From positions 59,222,416 through 59,286,415 of the forward strand of contig CM064871.1 of assembly GCA_032719365.1 (NCBI GenBank): a stretch of DNA of 64,000 nucleotides, in the 5' to 3' direction. The notes below the pieces were generated by a model, which did not search any database, had not been told where the DNA came from, and saw nothing but the letters and a program-made list of their open reading frames with translations. The DNA comes from Prinsepia uniflora. Its lineage: Eukaryota > Streptophyta > Magnoliopsida > Rosales > Rosaceae. Each line of letters opens with the position of its first letter. Within the stretch, counting starts at the first letter, position 1. Of this stretch, positions 1-12,260 are shown piece by piece. The position numbers and the translations under genes were made by a program.

Positions 1-991
1 TACCTCGCCGCCGTGGCCACCAGCATGCCCAGTTCGACTCCAGGAACATCCTACGTCCATTTAAAACGATCAAAACCAGCCCAAAACGACTTCCAATTTC
101 TGAGTTTTGGACCTCCCCTGTTTTTCCTTTCCGCCGTGTCCGCTGCCGTCTCCCGTCGTCTCCCGTCGTTCCTCAGGTGCCCAAATCTCCCACTGGACTT
201 AGTCTAGTAATGGTGTAGGTTTAGTTGGTGCGGGTTGGATGGGTAGTGGATTTGGGGTGGTAGTCGTTCACGGAGAAATGAGAAATGAGAGAGGGAGATT
301 AACTGATCAAATTAATTAAGGAAGGGATGAGATGAGATGGACGGTCCAGATGCAATCTGGGAGTGAGATGGAGGGCTGAGATTAAAAGAGGGGATAAATT
401 GTATTTTAACCCATTAATGGAAGCATGATCCAGATTTAGAGCCCCAAATCAAGGGATGAGTGACACTTGTCACTCATCCAAGGGTTCAGATTCAACAATC
501 ACTATTCAATATTTTATTATTATTTTAATCCCGGTTCGTTCGGTAAACCGAGCCCGATTCCTTGACCATAACTTCGTCGTCGTAACTCCGATTTCGGCAT
601 GCCGCCAGTCGTTGGATTCTTATCGACGATACCTACGTAACGGTCCTTGGCCCTCGTCCATCGGACCTCCCGGTCAAAAAGTCAACATTTAACCCCTATT
701 ACTCGAAATTACCAAAATACCCCTCAACTTCCGAACATCATAACTTTCTCTACAAATGTCGGAATCGAACGTGCCACCTGTCTATGAACTTGTGACGTCC
801 CGAACTACATCACGGTCATCGGTCAAAGTCCGTTTGACCACCCGATCAAAAAGTCAACATTTAGCCCACGACCAAGGGCAAAACGGTCATTTTGCACAAT
901 TTGTCCGATTCCGCCCTACTAAGCACCGTTCAACCTCACTAATCGAGATTAGTCACTAAACTAATCCCGGAATTCGGGACGGGTCGTTACA
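1..991 (-). mobile_element. Ty3-type LTR, partial (cut by window start)
   Basis: Read on the minus strand, this starts with TGTAACGACCCGTCCC at 991 and carries the family landmarks in order: the bZIP-like inverted repeat near 786-810, the 12-bp-arm palindrome at 454-479, and the GC-rich leader at the window edge. It covers roughly the first third of the 2.6-3.1 kb LTR. Its terminus abuts the next LTR with no base between them. No coding capacity is expected or seen. Confidence 0.85.
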
Positions 992-3854
992 TGACACGAC
1001 CCATCCTAATCCCCCCCGGGATTGCCATGGAATGTGTCATGCTCCCGTCTGACAAGAGGTGTCAGACAAGGGATAACCTGTTGCCACTGCCCAACCTGGC
1101 TTCCAGAGTGCGTAAGGATCGATGGAGGAGGTGTGCGATGCTCAAGTCTCTATTGCAGTCGCATCCGGAATCAACCTGAAGGGCATTTAAAACAAAAGCT
1201 GTGAGTGGACGAAAATAAACAAGTCTGTTTAAAACATTTATAAGACATTTATGCCCATCAGTAAAATCATATGCATGCACCATCATTTAAAATCATATAT
1301 CATATAATATGAACCATAAACATAATTTTAGCCACTGCACCATACACTCCAATCCGACATCCTTGATGTCTGACGTCCCTGACGTCTAATAAGGTCACAA
1401 TCACAAGGCTACGCGTGCCACTCAGGTCTCAATTTTCGAGTTCAATCCTCGAACCCCGTTCCGGCACAGCATCCCCGATGCTTAGCGTCATAGACGCTGG
1501 ACGTTCTAGACGTCCGTGACCTCTCCGGGGTACCTCATCCGGAGGAGACAGTATCATATGGAAGGATCTATACAGTGCAGTACCAAATACATTTTATTGA
1601 TATCCACATGCAAAGCATATATATATACATAGATAAAATCCAAACCAATCTTTAAGTTTCATCAGACGGGTCTCAAGCCCAAATACCGTGAAACTTGCCA
1701 TAACCATAATTTCCATATCATCAAACCGTTATTTGATTTTAGCATGTGAATATATATAAAATGTAAACCAGAAAACATTTATTCAATTCCATTTTAGGGT
1801 CCCCGACCCGCAATCACATGTAGAAATCAATTGGGCCCCTGGCCCGATTTCTTAAGTTAACTGGGCCCCTGGCCCGTTTCACAAGTTAACTGGGCCCCTG
1901 GCCCGATTCACAAGTTAACTGGGCCCCTGGCCCGATTCACAAGTTAACTGGGCCCCTGGCCCGATTTTACTTTATCAAGTCCGTAACCGTTTCATGAAAT
2001 CATATCCAACCACATTTATGGAAATCGGTGCAAATCCAGAAAACCTCGGTTTACGTGCAAATACGTAAATCACCTCGAAATGCGTGAAATAATTTAAATT
2101 CACCGATATCCAAAGTAAATCATTTAATCATAATTATAACAATCATGAAACAGTTATGCATGCATCGAATTTATAAAACCACTGTCCACTCACAGACCGT
2201 TTAACCGAGCGCCTTGATACGCGTGCCATAGTCCTTCCCGAGCCACACCACTATCACCGGAACTCCCAATCCTGTTCAAATCACATCAGAGGATTACTAA
2301 CCTCATCATTAACATCCTATTCAAGTCCCGTAATTTTCCCGAATTTTTAAGTATTTTTAAACTAGATTTAAAACCTTCGGACATCCCGAACAATATCAAA
2401 ACGGGATCCGAATGACACGAAACCAACGCCAAAATGTTCATTACGTTGTATAGGACAAAAGTCATGTTGACCTCACCTCGAGATTCGTGCCCACGCGCCG
2501 CCGTGAGTGGCTGCGCGTGAAAGCCACGCGCCTGCTACAGTGACTGCTACAGTCACCGTCTTCACCCGTATGTCTGGTAAACGGGTCTGATTACCCGCGA
2601 TCTGACCCGGCCAGATACCTGTCAATTCCCACTTAATTTCATTAATTCAATCAGCCAAAAGGATCGTCTTGTGTCTAATTATGGTTCTGTAAACTTAATT
2701 ACACCCATAAATCCTTAATCCAACAATTCTCTCGAATTCAAACTCACGGTCATAACATTCGAAACTCACACAAATCATCCTGGTTTTCAAATTAAAAGAT
2801 ACAGAAGCTTCATATGACCTAACCAATCATTAATCCGTAACTAATTTCAGGAATTCTTACCCGTAGATGGTCGCCCTCAAGCTCCAAATTTCCCAGAAAC
2901 TGGAACCTGCGTTCATGGCCAAACCGTGATCGATACCCTTGCCAATCGATACGGTTGAGTTCGTAATAAACCCAGAAGAGCATTACAGCCCTTGGTTTCA
3001 TCCAAAACGCCACACATTTTAAATTCTGATTTTCCCTCAATTTTTCCAGATTTCTCCAATCTCTGTTTTCTCTCCAATTCGACAGTCCTCACTTGCCCAG
3101 AATGAATCCTCACGGCTCACTCACAATTCTTTTAATCCAATTCAGCTGTTTAAAGCACCCCAAATCATTCCCCAATCCTATGTGTAAAGGCTCCCTGCAC
3201 TGACCCGAAATCAATATTAAATGGTGTCCATGTTCTTCAAATCAGTTGCCATCGCAGAAACACATGCCTCCACAACCTCAAAGTTGTCCCAACTCATTCA
3301 TAAATGTTAAACAATCCGTGGGATAGATCGCACAAAACATCCACCCACGGCTGCTCGATCAAACAGTGCCCATGAGAAATTACCATTCTGCCCCTGTGCA
3401 GAAAATTACCAAAATGCCCCTCACGCATCCTGACCCGTAACTCGGTCATACGGACTCTGATTGATGCGTGTCGCCTGTCTACGAACTCAGAGCATCGAGA
3501 CCTTCCTAACGGTCCTCGGTCCTCGGCCATCGGGCCTCCCGATCAAAAAGTCAACATTTCCCCTTATTTCGTTCGAATTACGAAAATGCCCTTGAACTTC
3601 CGTACATCATAACTTTCACCACGAACGTCGGAATCGAACGTGCCACCTGTCTATGAACTCGTGACGTCCCAAACTACGTCACGGTCATTGGTCAAAGTCC
3701 ATTTGACCGTCGGAATAAAAAGTCAACGTTTTGCCCACGCCTAGGGGCAAAACGGTCATTTTGCACAATTCGTCCGAAATCACCCAACTAATCCCAGATT
3801 AGTAAATCACAATTAAATATTATTGAATCCCGATATTCGGGACGGGTCGTTACA
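992..3854 (-). mobile_element. Complete Ty3-type LTR (2.86 kb)
   Basis: Both termini are present: TGACACGACCCATCC at the left and GACGGGTCGTTACA at the right, which are the reverse complements of the LTR end and start. The interior holds the mini-hairpin chain (about 1360-1530), a conserved AATAAA and TATATA block (about 1590-1630, minus strand) and a 29-bp minisatellite. The flanking 5-mers TTACA and TTTGG do not match, so there is no target duplication. It may be one half of a collapsed element rather than a solo LTR. Confidence 0.85.
1829..1968. repeat. 29-bp minisatellite inside LTR
   Basis: There are four full units and one partial unit of about 29 bp with core GGGCCCCTGGCCC, separated by AT-rich spacers. 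Each core is an inverted repeat (GGGCC, three-base loop, GGCCC). It sits at the LTR position that carries other hairpin minisatellites in sister copies. Confidence 0.95.
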
Positions 3855-4110
3855 TTTGGGATGGGTCCGGTTAGAGGGTCACTAACTACTTCAAATAGGC
3901 TAACATTGAATCCCCCAATTTTATGGAATTTTTAAACGTATTTAAAATAGACCATAAACCTTCGGATACCCAAAACTACCCCAAAACGGTGTCCGATGGA
4001 CTCGAAACTTGTCCCAAAATGTTCTTTACATCAAAAGGATGAAAACACCTGTTGACCATGACCAGAAAATTGGCCTCACACGCCCTCAAGCGCCGCCCAT
4101 TTAAATCGTC
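3855..4110 (-). mobile_element. Internal LTR fragment, same family
   Basis: The stretch with TCACTAACTACTTC, the CCGAAGG-like block and the phrase CCAAAATGTTCTTTACATC aligns by eye with 26590-26770 of the reverse LTR further right. Both LTR ends are missing, so this is an old truncated piece. Confidence 0.7.
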
Positions 4111-4330
4111 ACGTAATATGTTAGAAAATCCGTCACACGTGAGGGGGCATGTTGAGATGTGAGGAAAATGTCTCACATTAGAAAAACACAACTATAATTT
4201 GTGTCTTATAAAATTTTGAGCTACTCTCTCCATTGCCAATTGATTTTGGGGTGAAAGCTCAACTTTTTACAATATAAGCAGTTAGTTGTTGGCATCAAGT
4301 TTCTGAAAACCTTTGTAATTAAGATCAGCC
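4111..4330 (+). mobile_element. Copia-type 3' end and LTR start, remnant
   Basis: A polypurine stretch (GTGAGGGGGCA, ending 4149) is followed at 4150 by TGTTGAGATGTGAGG and ATGTCTCACATTAG, then CTCTCTCCATTGCCAATTG and TTTTGGGGTG. This order is typical of plant Ty1/Copia LTRs, in which a TGTTGAGA start follows a purine tract and the CCAATTG...TTTTG block lies about 100 bp downstream. No LTR end or second LTR is visible. Confidence 0.6.
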
Positions 4331-4813
4331 ATTTGTGTCTTTATCCAACCTGCCTCCAAATGTAGGAATAATCCTCACCACCATAACACCATAAACTTTC
4401 AAATTAGCCCAATTAGTATGCAAAATTTCAGATTGATCCCAAAAAATCTTTGTTATGAATGTCACACTCTAGAATTTTAAATTAAGATTAAAAAAAAACA
4501 TACTCTAACAAACGAATTCGAAATTTCTACAAGATAAACAGATCTACCAAGTCTCTCTGTGTATATCAGTGCAAGATTGACTTTGTAATTACTTGATGAA
4601 AGCATGAAACAATGAGTATTTATATAAGTACGAAATAGGTTTTCCATTCACACACTTAGGCATTGAAATTTTGAAATATATTTTGATTAGGACTTCTTTC
4701 TTTGGATGCATGGCTTAAATTAGAGGTCTTGGCCTTCTCTTTAATTAAACACGAATTAATTTTTCGTAAAATGCTAGTTTTTTTTTTTCAATATCAAAAG
4801 ATATTTCAATTAC

Positions 4814-4847
<34 letters not shown>

Positions 4848-6109
4848 CTTCATATTAATCAAGGAAGACATCTATCTTCGAACTAAATTTAAAATAAAGA
4901 AGAGCGAAAAACAAAAAACTGAATAATCTCATGCAGATGCCGCTGTTAATAAAGACAAATAAAAGAATATATATTTAAGTTTAATTAAGTATGCATAATA
5001 ATGCTCCGATCATCAGCCATCAAGATCAAGGCATGGAGTCAATATTCAGCAGTGTCCGCCCATGAATAATAAAATAAAACCCATTATTCAAATGTGCACA
5101 CCACCATTTGTTTTTATTCAATCCTATCTCATTTTAGTTTGATAATATTAAAAGTTTCCTTTCAAATTATCATTAGTTTTAATTCATCTCATACAAACGA
5201 TAATTCCATTAAAATTACTCTCAATTTTTTTGATTGTGACATCATTACTCACGAGTGAAGATGAACACAGACAGATGAGAAGACAACATCTATGTTTCTT
5301 GTGAATTTGGGACTATGTAACCAGCAAGCAACTAATTAATTTAGTTGAAAAAACTGAGTCAACTAGGGAGAGCAGCCCTATAGTGTTGACTGAGGGCTAA
5401 ACCTCTGACTAGGGTTGGTAACAATTACTAAAAAAAAATTGAAGGTTGGCCGCACAATACAAATTTGTACATATTCTTTCTTTGTATAATTTTGGGGCTT
5501 CCTTGTGTTTACTTTACCGGCCGCCATGATCTTCAGCTTCAACTCTTTTGTTTTTTGTTTTTTTGTTTTCGAGTCTATGCTATTGCAGTATTGCTACCAC
5601 CCACATTATTATCACTTATTAACGTAGTATTATGATATGTTGGTATTTTTAAGGTGTAATCAATTACTAAATGCATATTATATCAAGGCTATATCTATGG
5701 TACTGTGCTTATGAATAGTGCAGTATCTTTTTTGCGCATTTATTTTTTTTTCTTTTCCTCCCTACGTCTAAAGCACCTGGAGTATAGCTGGTTGGAGTCA
5801 CCTAGGTCTAGAGAACAAGGTTGTAATCTTAGTTTGATCTTCCATAGTCCAAAACTGAAAGTCCGTCTCAGGGGCCACAGCTTCTCCGTTTATTCCTTTT
5901 ATTTCTGCTCTTCCCTTCCTTTCCAGTGACAGATATTTACATCCATAAACTTCCCTGTTTCTCATGGTATTGATGTACTTACCCGGGGAGAGAGTGATAT
6001 CAAGGAGGAAGGTCGTGTTCTCCTTCCCTCATTCCCTTAATTTTTTCTCCCTCTCCGTTCCACACAATTGAAAAGTAAAAAAAAAAAAAAAAACAAGGAG
6101 ATGCTGACT
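4331..6109. other. AT-rich intergenic stretch, no gene seen
   Basis: This holds an (AT)n microsatellite at 4816-4845, an A-run at 6079-6096 and scattered T-runs. ORFs are short, low-complexity and match nothing I recognise. It may hold decayed repeats too old to name. Confidence 0.6.
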
Positions 6110-6391
6110 CTCATTTCACCTCTCAATGCCAAGTGTCACCCAAGCATAGACTCAATGCTGCGTCATTACATAACAAACAACTTAATTGACTAAAATGCCC
6201 ATGCTTGCACAAATTATTAAAATACCCCTAGTTGTTCAGACTTGCGATTTCTCCATATGATCTCCGTTTTTTACGTACCGCCTGTCTACGAATTCGTGAG
6301 TTTGAGACTCACACAATGGTCCAATCAAAACTTCCGAGAAGTTTTCTGAGATAAACTTGAATTACCATAATTGTTGGGACGAGTCGTTACA
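6110..6391 (-). mobile_element. Degenerate LTR end, reverse element
   Basis: The right end reads GGGACGAGTCGTTACA, the reverse of the family's TGTAAC start, and CGCCTGTCTACGAATTCGTGAG matches the reversed landmark near the LTR start. The remainder is truncated. It is the 3' LTR (left side on the plus strand) of a reverse element whose polypurine tract lies immediately to the right. A sister fragment is at 35573-35870. Confidence 0.65.
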
Positions 6392-6521
6392 ATTTTATCC
6401 CCTTAAGAAATTTATGTCCCCGAAATTTGCTTAAGCAGGTTAAGAATTATTTTCCGCCAAGTCCTTGATTACCCCTGGCATCAACCGTGTGGGAATGTAT
6501 CATATCATGTCTTTCTCAGGA

Positions 6522-9500
6522 TGTGAAGACTCGTGCCTTGAAGGCATGGTTAGCAATCCCACATCGCCCTGAGGGGAAATGTGGGATATGCCTTATATGT
6601 GTGGGCGTGCCTCTATCTAATACAACACATCTTGGGGAGCGAGGGAGTTGGACTCCAGGGCTCCTAGTAACAAAATCTTGAGGGTGGGACCCAGAAGGGA
6701 CAATATTGTATTTGGTAGAGGTGAGACCTCTTACTTGAACAACGCATTTTGGGGGTGAGACCCCTAGAACGAAAGCCATGAGGGCATGGACCTGTGTGGG
6801 TTGGGCCTAACGGATGCGAGCTCAAAACGAAAAAATATTGTGTTGGAGGAGGCAAGGCGTGAATTTTTTGTATCAGAGCCCAACCTTGAACGAAATGGAT
6901 TGAACCAGCGAGGTCGCTGGGCCCCAAAGGGGGTGGATTGTGATGACCCGTGCCTTGGAGACATGGTTAGCAATCCCACATCGCCGAGGAGAAATAAGGG
7001 ATGCGTCTTATATGTGTTGGGGCGCCTCTATCCAATACAATGTGTCTTGGGGAGCAGGGGAGTTGGACTCCGGGGCTCCCAAGAACAAAACCCTAAGGGT
7101 AGGACCCAGATGGGACACTATTGTATTGGGTAGAGGCGAGGCCTCCTACTTGAAAAATATGTTTTAAGGGTGGGACCCCCAGGACCAAAGCCGTGATGGT
7201 GGGGGCTTGTGTGGGTTAGACCCAACTGGGGCGGGCCCAATGTAACGATCTGAACTTCAATAAATAATATTTTAATGCAAAATGACCGTTTTGCCCTGAG
7301 GGGGGAAAAGTTGACTTTTGACCAGGGATACATTTAGGACTTTGACCAATAACCGTGACGTAGATTGGGATGTCACGAGTCCGTAGACAGTTGGCACGTT
7401 GAAAACGGATGTTCGACGAAAAAGTTATGGTCACGTGAGCGAAATTGATTAAACTTATGACCCGAGAACTTAATTAAAATAATAATAAAATAATGAAATC
7501 TGATTTATCATTTAATTAAACCAGGATCCTTGGATGAGTGACAAGTGTCACTCATCCCACAGTTACTTTTTCCCCAAATTGTGGATCTTGCCCCATTGGT
7601 GGATTTGTTTATATTTTATTTCCTTCATCTCTCCCCAGCCGTCCTTCTCCCTTTCAGCCATTCATCCCCACCCTCCATTTCCCCTCATCTGATCATTATC
7701 ACCAGACCATATCTATTTCCTTCTCTTATTCATTTCCAGTGAAGAACAAAACCGCTCCCCATTTCGTACAAACCCCCCACCGTCTATCAACTTCACCCTT
7801 CATCACCAGATCGACATTATCTTCCTCATTAGACATCATCTTCATCATCTTGTCATCATCATTTTCATCTTTGGTTTTGCAAAACCGTGCACCACCTAGA
7901 CCCGCGAAGAACACAACCCCACCCCAAAACTCTAACCGTTCAACCCACGTGAACTCACTTCGAACCAACACCAGACTAGAACCATTAGGAGGCCTGGACA
8001 CCTGAGGAGCTGACTAGAGGCCCACGACGGCGACACGGCGGAGGTAGGTCAGAAAACCCGAGAACCTTCCTTGTTTCCTCATTTTTGAAACCTTCAGTTT
8101 TGACATGTATGGGCTATTTCTGTGTGTTGAGTCACGCTCTAGGGACAGGAAGGAGAAGCTTGAACCTGATTTTGAGGCACGAGGAGGCCAAAAAAGAGAG
8201 GAACGGGGAGGAGAATTTCTGGGCTACTGATTTTGGATTGGAGGTAGGAATCTCGAAGGTTTTAGTGGTTTTTGAGTTCATAGACCTGTAGTGTGAGCTT
8301 AGACAAACACATAGGGACAAATCCCGTCGAAAATGGTGGTTGGAGATGGGAGGTCTGATAGGGTCAGGCTGCGGGTCACGGCGACCCGGTTGTAGGGTTT
8401 CAGACTGACCCGGCAGAATGTCAGGGATGATGATGTCATCATGTTGACGTCATGACGACGCCATCATGTCAGACTAGTAACCAACTAGGAAGTGACACGT
8501 GTCTTCTAACACCTGTCAGTGATGACGTCATGATGACGTCATCATTATTGTAGCAGCGTTGACCAGAGGGTTTACCAGGCGCGTGTGGGCTCGTGTGAAT
8601 AGTACTCGAGGTGGGACCACTACCATCTTTTAGGTTTCAATGATACAGATCCAATGGCAGTGATTTCGTGTCGATCAGAGATCGTTAGGTTGGTCAAAAT
8701 AGGGCTTAATGCCTCAGGAAGTGTGTTCAGACGCCTTTCCTGAGCCAGTTTCATGATTGAGTTGTAGTGACTTATAGTGACCTTTATGTGTACTTTGGAC
8801 ATGACAGGGATTGTACGATAGCACCGGGACAGGTTTATACGTTTGGTTTAGCGAAGAGACCGGATTGTGAGTGGGCCTTTGATTTCGTTTAACCCTTGCA
8901 TGCATAACTGTTTTAATTACTATATCTATATGATTGAATCAAAGTATTTGAATGCCTTGAGTTATTATTCTTGTATGTATTATGAGGTTTTGGGCATCAG
9001 ACCCGTCTGGTTAGTTATGCATTGTTTTGAGTTATAAACACGGATTTTGATGATTCTTTTTAGTTCTGCACTGTATAGACCTATCCTAGTGATACTGTCT
9101 CCTCCGGATGTTGGTACCCCAGAGTGGTCACGGCGCATTGCCTGCAATGAGTCATTCTACGGAGGGACTGAACTGTAGAGTGACCTAGGAGCAGGATTGC
9201 TATGATTGGACGTCTGGGATGTCAGGCATCTGGGATGTCATACCCAGACTGGGTTCGGGATTTGGACTCGGGATTGAGACTCCGGGTGACACGCGTAGCC
9301 TTTGGACTGTGACCTTATTAGGCGTCTAGAACGTCAGACATCTGGGATGTCCGAGTTGGGATGTATAGTGCAGCAGCTGACTTTATGATTATGATTATAT
9401 TATCCTATTTATGGTTATATGATATATTATTATTATGAATTTCGACTCTGATGAATTCATGATTTGGAAAACGGAGGGGTAAAATCGTATGTTTACTACA

Positions 9501-9898
9501 TGCTTAAACTGTTGTATAAATTTTATGTTTCTGGCCCACTCACCCTTATTATTTTACTGACTCCTCCAGGCCGTGCTACTGAGGTAGACGAGGATCCTGA
9601 GATTGAGGCATAGATTGACGTTGCGCACCTAAACCCCACTTTTGGGTAGGTTGGCACCTGGGAAGTCCTTAGAAATCGTGCTCAATAATTGCATTGTTTG
9701 ATACTATTTGAATTCAGATTTTGTGTATGACTTATTTATGGATATTTGTGCATTTGAATCTTTTAAGGGTAAAATTGGTATTCTAAGGTTGTGTGTCAGA
9801 CAGGAGCGTGGCATGTCCCCGGGTGGTCCCAAGGGGATCGGGATAGGTCTTGTCACCCAAAACGGACAATATAGTGTTAGAGTAGGCAAGGCTTGACA
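6522..9898 (+). mobile_element. TRIM element, split by a solo LTR
   Basis: This is a terminal-repeat retrotransposon in miniature. LTR1 is 6522-6864 and starts TGTGAAGACTCGTGCC. The internal region of about 74 bp (6865-6938) holds a primer site (TTGTATCAGAGCCC) and a polypurine tract (CCCCAAAGGGGGTGGAT). LTR2 starts at 6939 with TGTGATGACCCGTGCC and resumes at 9861-9898 after the nested LTR. The element ends TTGACA. Flanks CAGGA and CAAGA agree at 4 of 5 bases. It has no coding capacity and was presumably moved in trans. Its internal region resembles that of the Cassandra at 46109, but I see no 5S-like block. Confidence 0.85.
7241..9855 (+). mobile_element. Solo LTR, Ty3-type (2.6 kb), TSD CCCAA
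   Basis: It starts TGTAACGATCTG and ends GGTCTTGTCA, with a perfect 5-bp target duplication CCCAA at 7236-7240 and 9856-9860. It interrupts the second LTR of the TRIM, whose sequence resumes exactly afterwards. Landmarks: palindrome at 7532-7557, TGACGTCA-rich block at about 8420-8560, hairpin chain at about 9200-9350, and a short acidic reading frame ending at 9613. Long ORFs inside (for example 7538-8005) are LTR sequence, not genes. Confidence 0.93.
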
Positions 9899-10379
9899 CA
9901 AGATGAGTCTCTTAAAAAATAACTCACATCTAGGAATACATCATATCATCACATCTTCGGGATCAAACACGTACATCCCCAGGCTCAATCACTTCCGGAA
10001 CGTTATATCATCACATCTCTAGGGTTAGACACATCTGGTGGTATCCCTGTTCATAATACCACCAAAAAAACCTGGACACAATGTCAATACTCAAATACCA
10101 TCAATCCTCAAGTACACTAGCATCATTCACATAAACAATTTGTACTACGCACAGATGGCAGTACTAAAATATATATAAGATCATGAAGTCTCTCCCGTAT
10201 CATATACGGCATCCCTGAGATTGAATATTCATAAGGTGTACTCACATCCGGGAAATATCATAGCATTGTCTCCTCGAGATTGTGTCTCCATAGGATTTAC
10301 TCATGGCTGGGTGGCCATAGAACCTTGTAGAGTATATTCTTACATCATTTAATCAACCTCGGGATCATGCAGAATACAT

Positions 10380-10585
10380 GCAACGTCCGAGTAGCATCGA
10401 TATCTTGCAGTGTATTCGTAACATCCAAGTAGCCTCGAGATGTTGCAGCGTACCTGCAATGTTCAAGTAGCTTCATGATCCTATAACGTACCTGCAACAT
10501 CCAAGTAGCATCGAGATCCTACAGCATACCTACAATGTCTAAATAGCCTCGAGATCCTACAACATACCTACAATGTCCAAGTAGG
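10380..10585. repeat. 38-bp tandem array
   Basis: Five full units (starting at 10380, 10418, 10456, 10494 and 10532) plus 16 bp of a sixth, with consensus GCAACATCCAAGTAGC followed by CTCGAGATCCT and an ACATACCT tail. A weaker unit precedes it from about 10350. The period is not a multiple of three, so it is non-coding. It lies inside the reverse element at 6392-11930. Confidence 0.9.
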
Positions 10586-10843
10586 TATGATGTCGGTATG
10601 TTGGAATCACTTTGATAATCTTGTAAGGTTCTGCTCTCGTCTGACAACTCAACTAATGTACCTGAAATATCCTTAGGACTTTAAAACATAAAACAAGAGA
10701 CCCGTCAGATAAGGGATGAACACTGACCATCTTGGTAATATCATCTCTAAATACAAACCAAGCATATTCCGTCTTGCAAAGGTCACCTCCCACACCAACC
10801 CCTAAAACTCGATGAATAATGTGAAGCTCTTATTGATCCCTAA

Positions 10844-11508
10844 TGTAACGACCCGTCCCGGGAGTCAGGACTAGTGAAGTGATTAGTGACGGATTAGCTG
10901 AGTTAATCGGTGGTTAGTGGGTTACTTTGGACGTTTTGTGTAGAATGACGATTTTGCCCTTGGTTTGGGCAAAAATTTGACTTTTAGTTTGGACGGTCAA
11001 TTGGGCTTTGATCGATGACCGTGACGTAGTTCAAGACGTCACGAGTCCGTAGACAGGTGGCACGCCCGATTCCGACATCCGAGGAGGAAGTTATGATGTT
11101 CGGAAGGTTGAGGGCACTTTCGTAATTTGGTTAAAATAGGGGGGAAAAGTTGACTTTTCGTACGATGAGGTTTTTACACGTAGACCGAGGACCGTTAGGT
11201 AGATCTCGTCATCCTGAGTTCAACGATAGGCGGCATGCTTCCGAGGACCCAGTCTCGGATCCCGGAGTTTGTCTCGGAGTGTTTCAGCTTTCCGTTGTGC
11301 GTGTAGATACTTTTAGCGTAGTTTCTGTCTTTTCGTTTGATACTATGTTCTGTATAACGGTTTCCACTTTAGACGTTTTAAATTCTCCCTTGTCTGGCAA
11401 TGTAATTTGTGGTTTTCGTGAGGTAGTTTTGGTCTTTCGGGTTGGGTTGTCAGACGGGAGCAGGATTCACCTCGGTTAACAGGGTGATAATCGGGGTGGG
11501 TCCTGTCA
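10844..11508 (+). mobile_element. Solo LTR with large internal deletion, TSD CCTAA
   Basis: It starts TGTAACGACCCGTCCCG and ends GGGTGGGTCCTGTCA, flanked by a perfect CCTAA duplication (10839-10843 and 11509-11513). Only 665 bp remain of the usual 2.6-3.1 kb: the first part with the bZIP-like inverted repeat and the last part with GTCAGACGGGAGCAGG are joined, and the middle is missing. Confidence 0.9.
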
Positions 11509-11995
11509 CCTAATATGATATCCTACTCTTTCGAGCCCTCAACTAATATCCCGACTCTTCCTAAGTCCTATCCAGATATCCTAGTCATATAAGGAATCCA
11601 TATCCAAACTTCTGAAGTCCCGAGAGATCCGTAGATGCTTTAAACCAAATATTATCCCTTCAAAAATATAGAAATACCACTACACAATGTCCAGTTGATC
11701 GGAACCGGCAGGGAGGCTTTAATCGTTGCCATGCGTCATTGGATGATCGAGAAACTCTCCCCATGCCCCTACACACATAGTAGATGTTATAGTCACTGCC
11801 TACTTCAAGCTGGGTCGACCCAATTTTCTACACTCGGGTCCCGACCCGAGTAACTCAACCTAGTACTAATTCTCGAGTTTAACGTAAATGGAAAATACTG
11901 ATGCAGATGTTAGAAATCAAGAGCTCTTAAGATTCCTACTATTGTTGTTCTTCTTTTATTTCAATTTAGTTTCCAAAAAAATTAATCACTTATAA

Positions 11996-12260
11996 CTATG
12001 TATGAATGTTATTAGTGTTGAAGCAAAAATCGTACTCGCCGCGAAAAATCTTTACAATTCTCGCAAACAGCAAACAATCAGCTATCGTTGCCTCGGTCAA
12101 TTACCCAGGGGGTTGTTCGACTAACAACACTCTGATACCTAAGTTAACTTTGATAGAGGAAAAGGAAATACTTCGAAACGAAGAATCGACTTGCCTTGAA
12201 AGTGGAATGAGCTCCGCTATTTATAGGGAAACCTTGGGAGCCACATGACGTTCTGATATG
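11996..12260 (-). mobile_element. Putative Tat-like LTR remnant
   Basis: On the minus strand a TATA-like CCCTATAAATAGCGG (about 12217-12231) is followed by AACTTAGGTATCAGAGTG and CCCCCTGGGTAATTGACC. The order TATA, CTTAGG-ATC-GAGTG motif, CCCCC-rich block is familiar from Ty3 Tat/Ogre-type LTRs. Ends and target duplication were not found. An 80-residue ORF on the plus strand here is not convincing. Confidence 0.45.

Larger units (their letters stand above)
6392..11930 (-). mobile_element. Internal region of a reverse Ty3-like element, split by insertions
   Basis: Next to the LTR end, 6392-6432 reads on the minus strand as an AAATTTCGGGGA block followed by a polypurine stretch, the same arrangement that precedes the chromovirus 3' LTR. 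The element continues at 9899-10843 and 11509-11930, on both sides of a TRIM and a deleted LTR. I see no gag or pol motif on either strand. The best landmark is the 38-bp tandem array at 10380-10585. Its right boundary and primer-binding site are not recognisable. Confidence 0.5.

Noticed and set aside
4702..4926. 74-codon ORF over the (AT)n tract
   Set aside because: The run of alternating Ile and Tyr comes from the microsatellite.
7538..8005. 155-codon plus-strand ORF rich in Ser, Pro and Phe
   Set aside because: Lies wholly inside a solo LTR with both ends and target duplication; the pyrimidine-rich leader explains the composition.
10380..10585. CRISPR-like array
   Set aside because: Units are contiguous, diverged and lack spacers, and the context is a plant retroelement.
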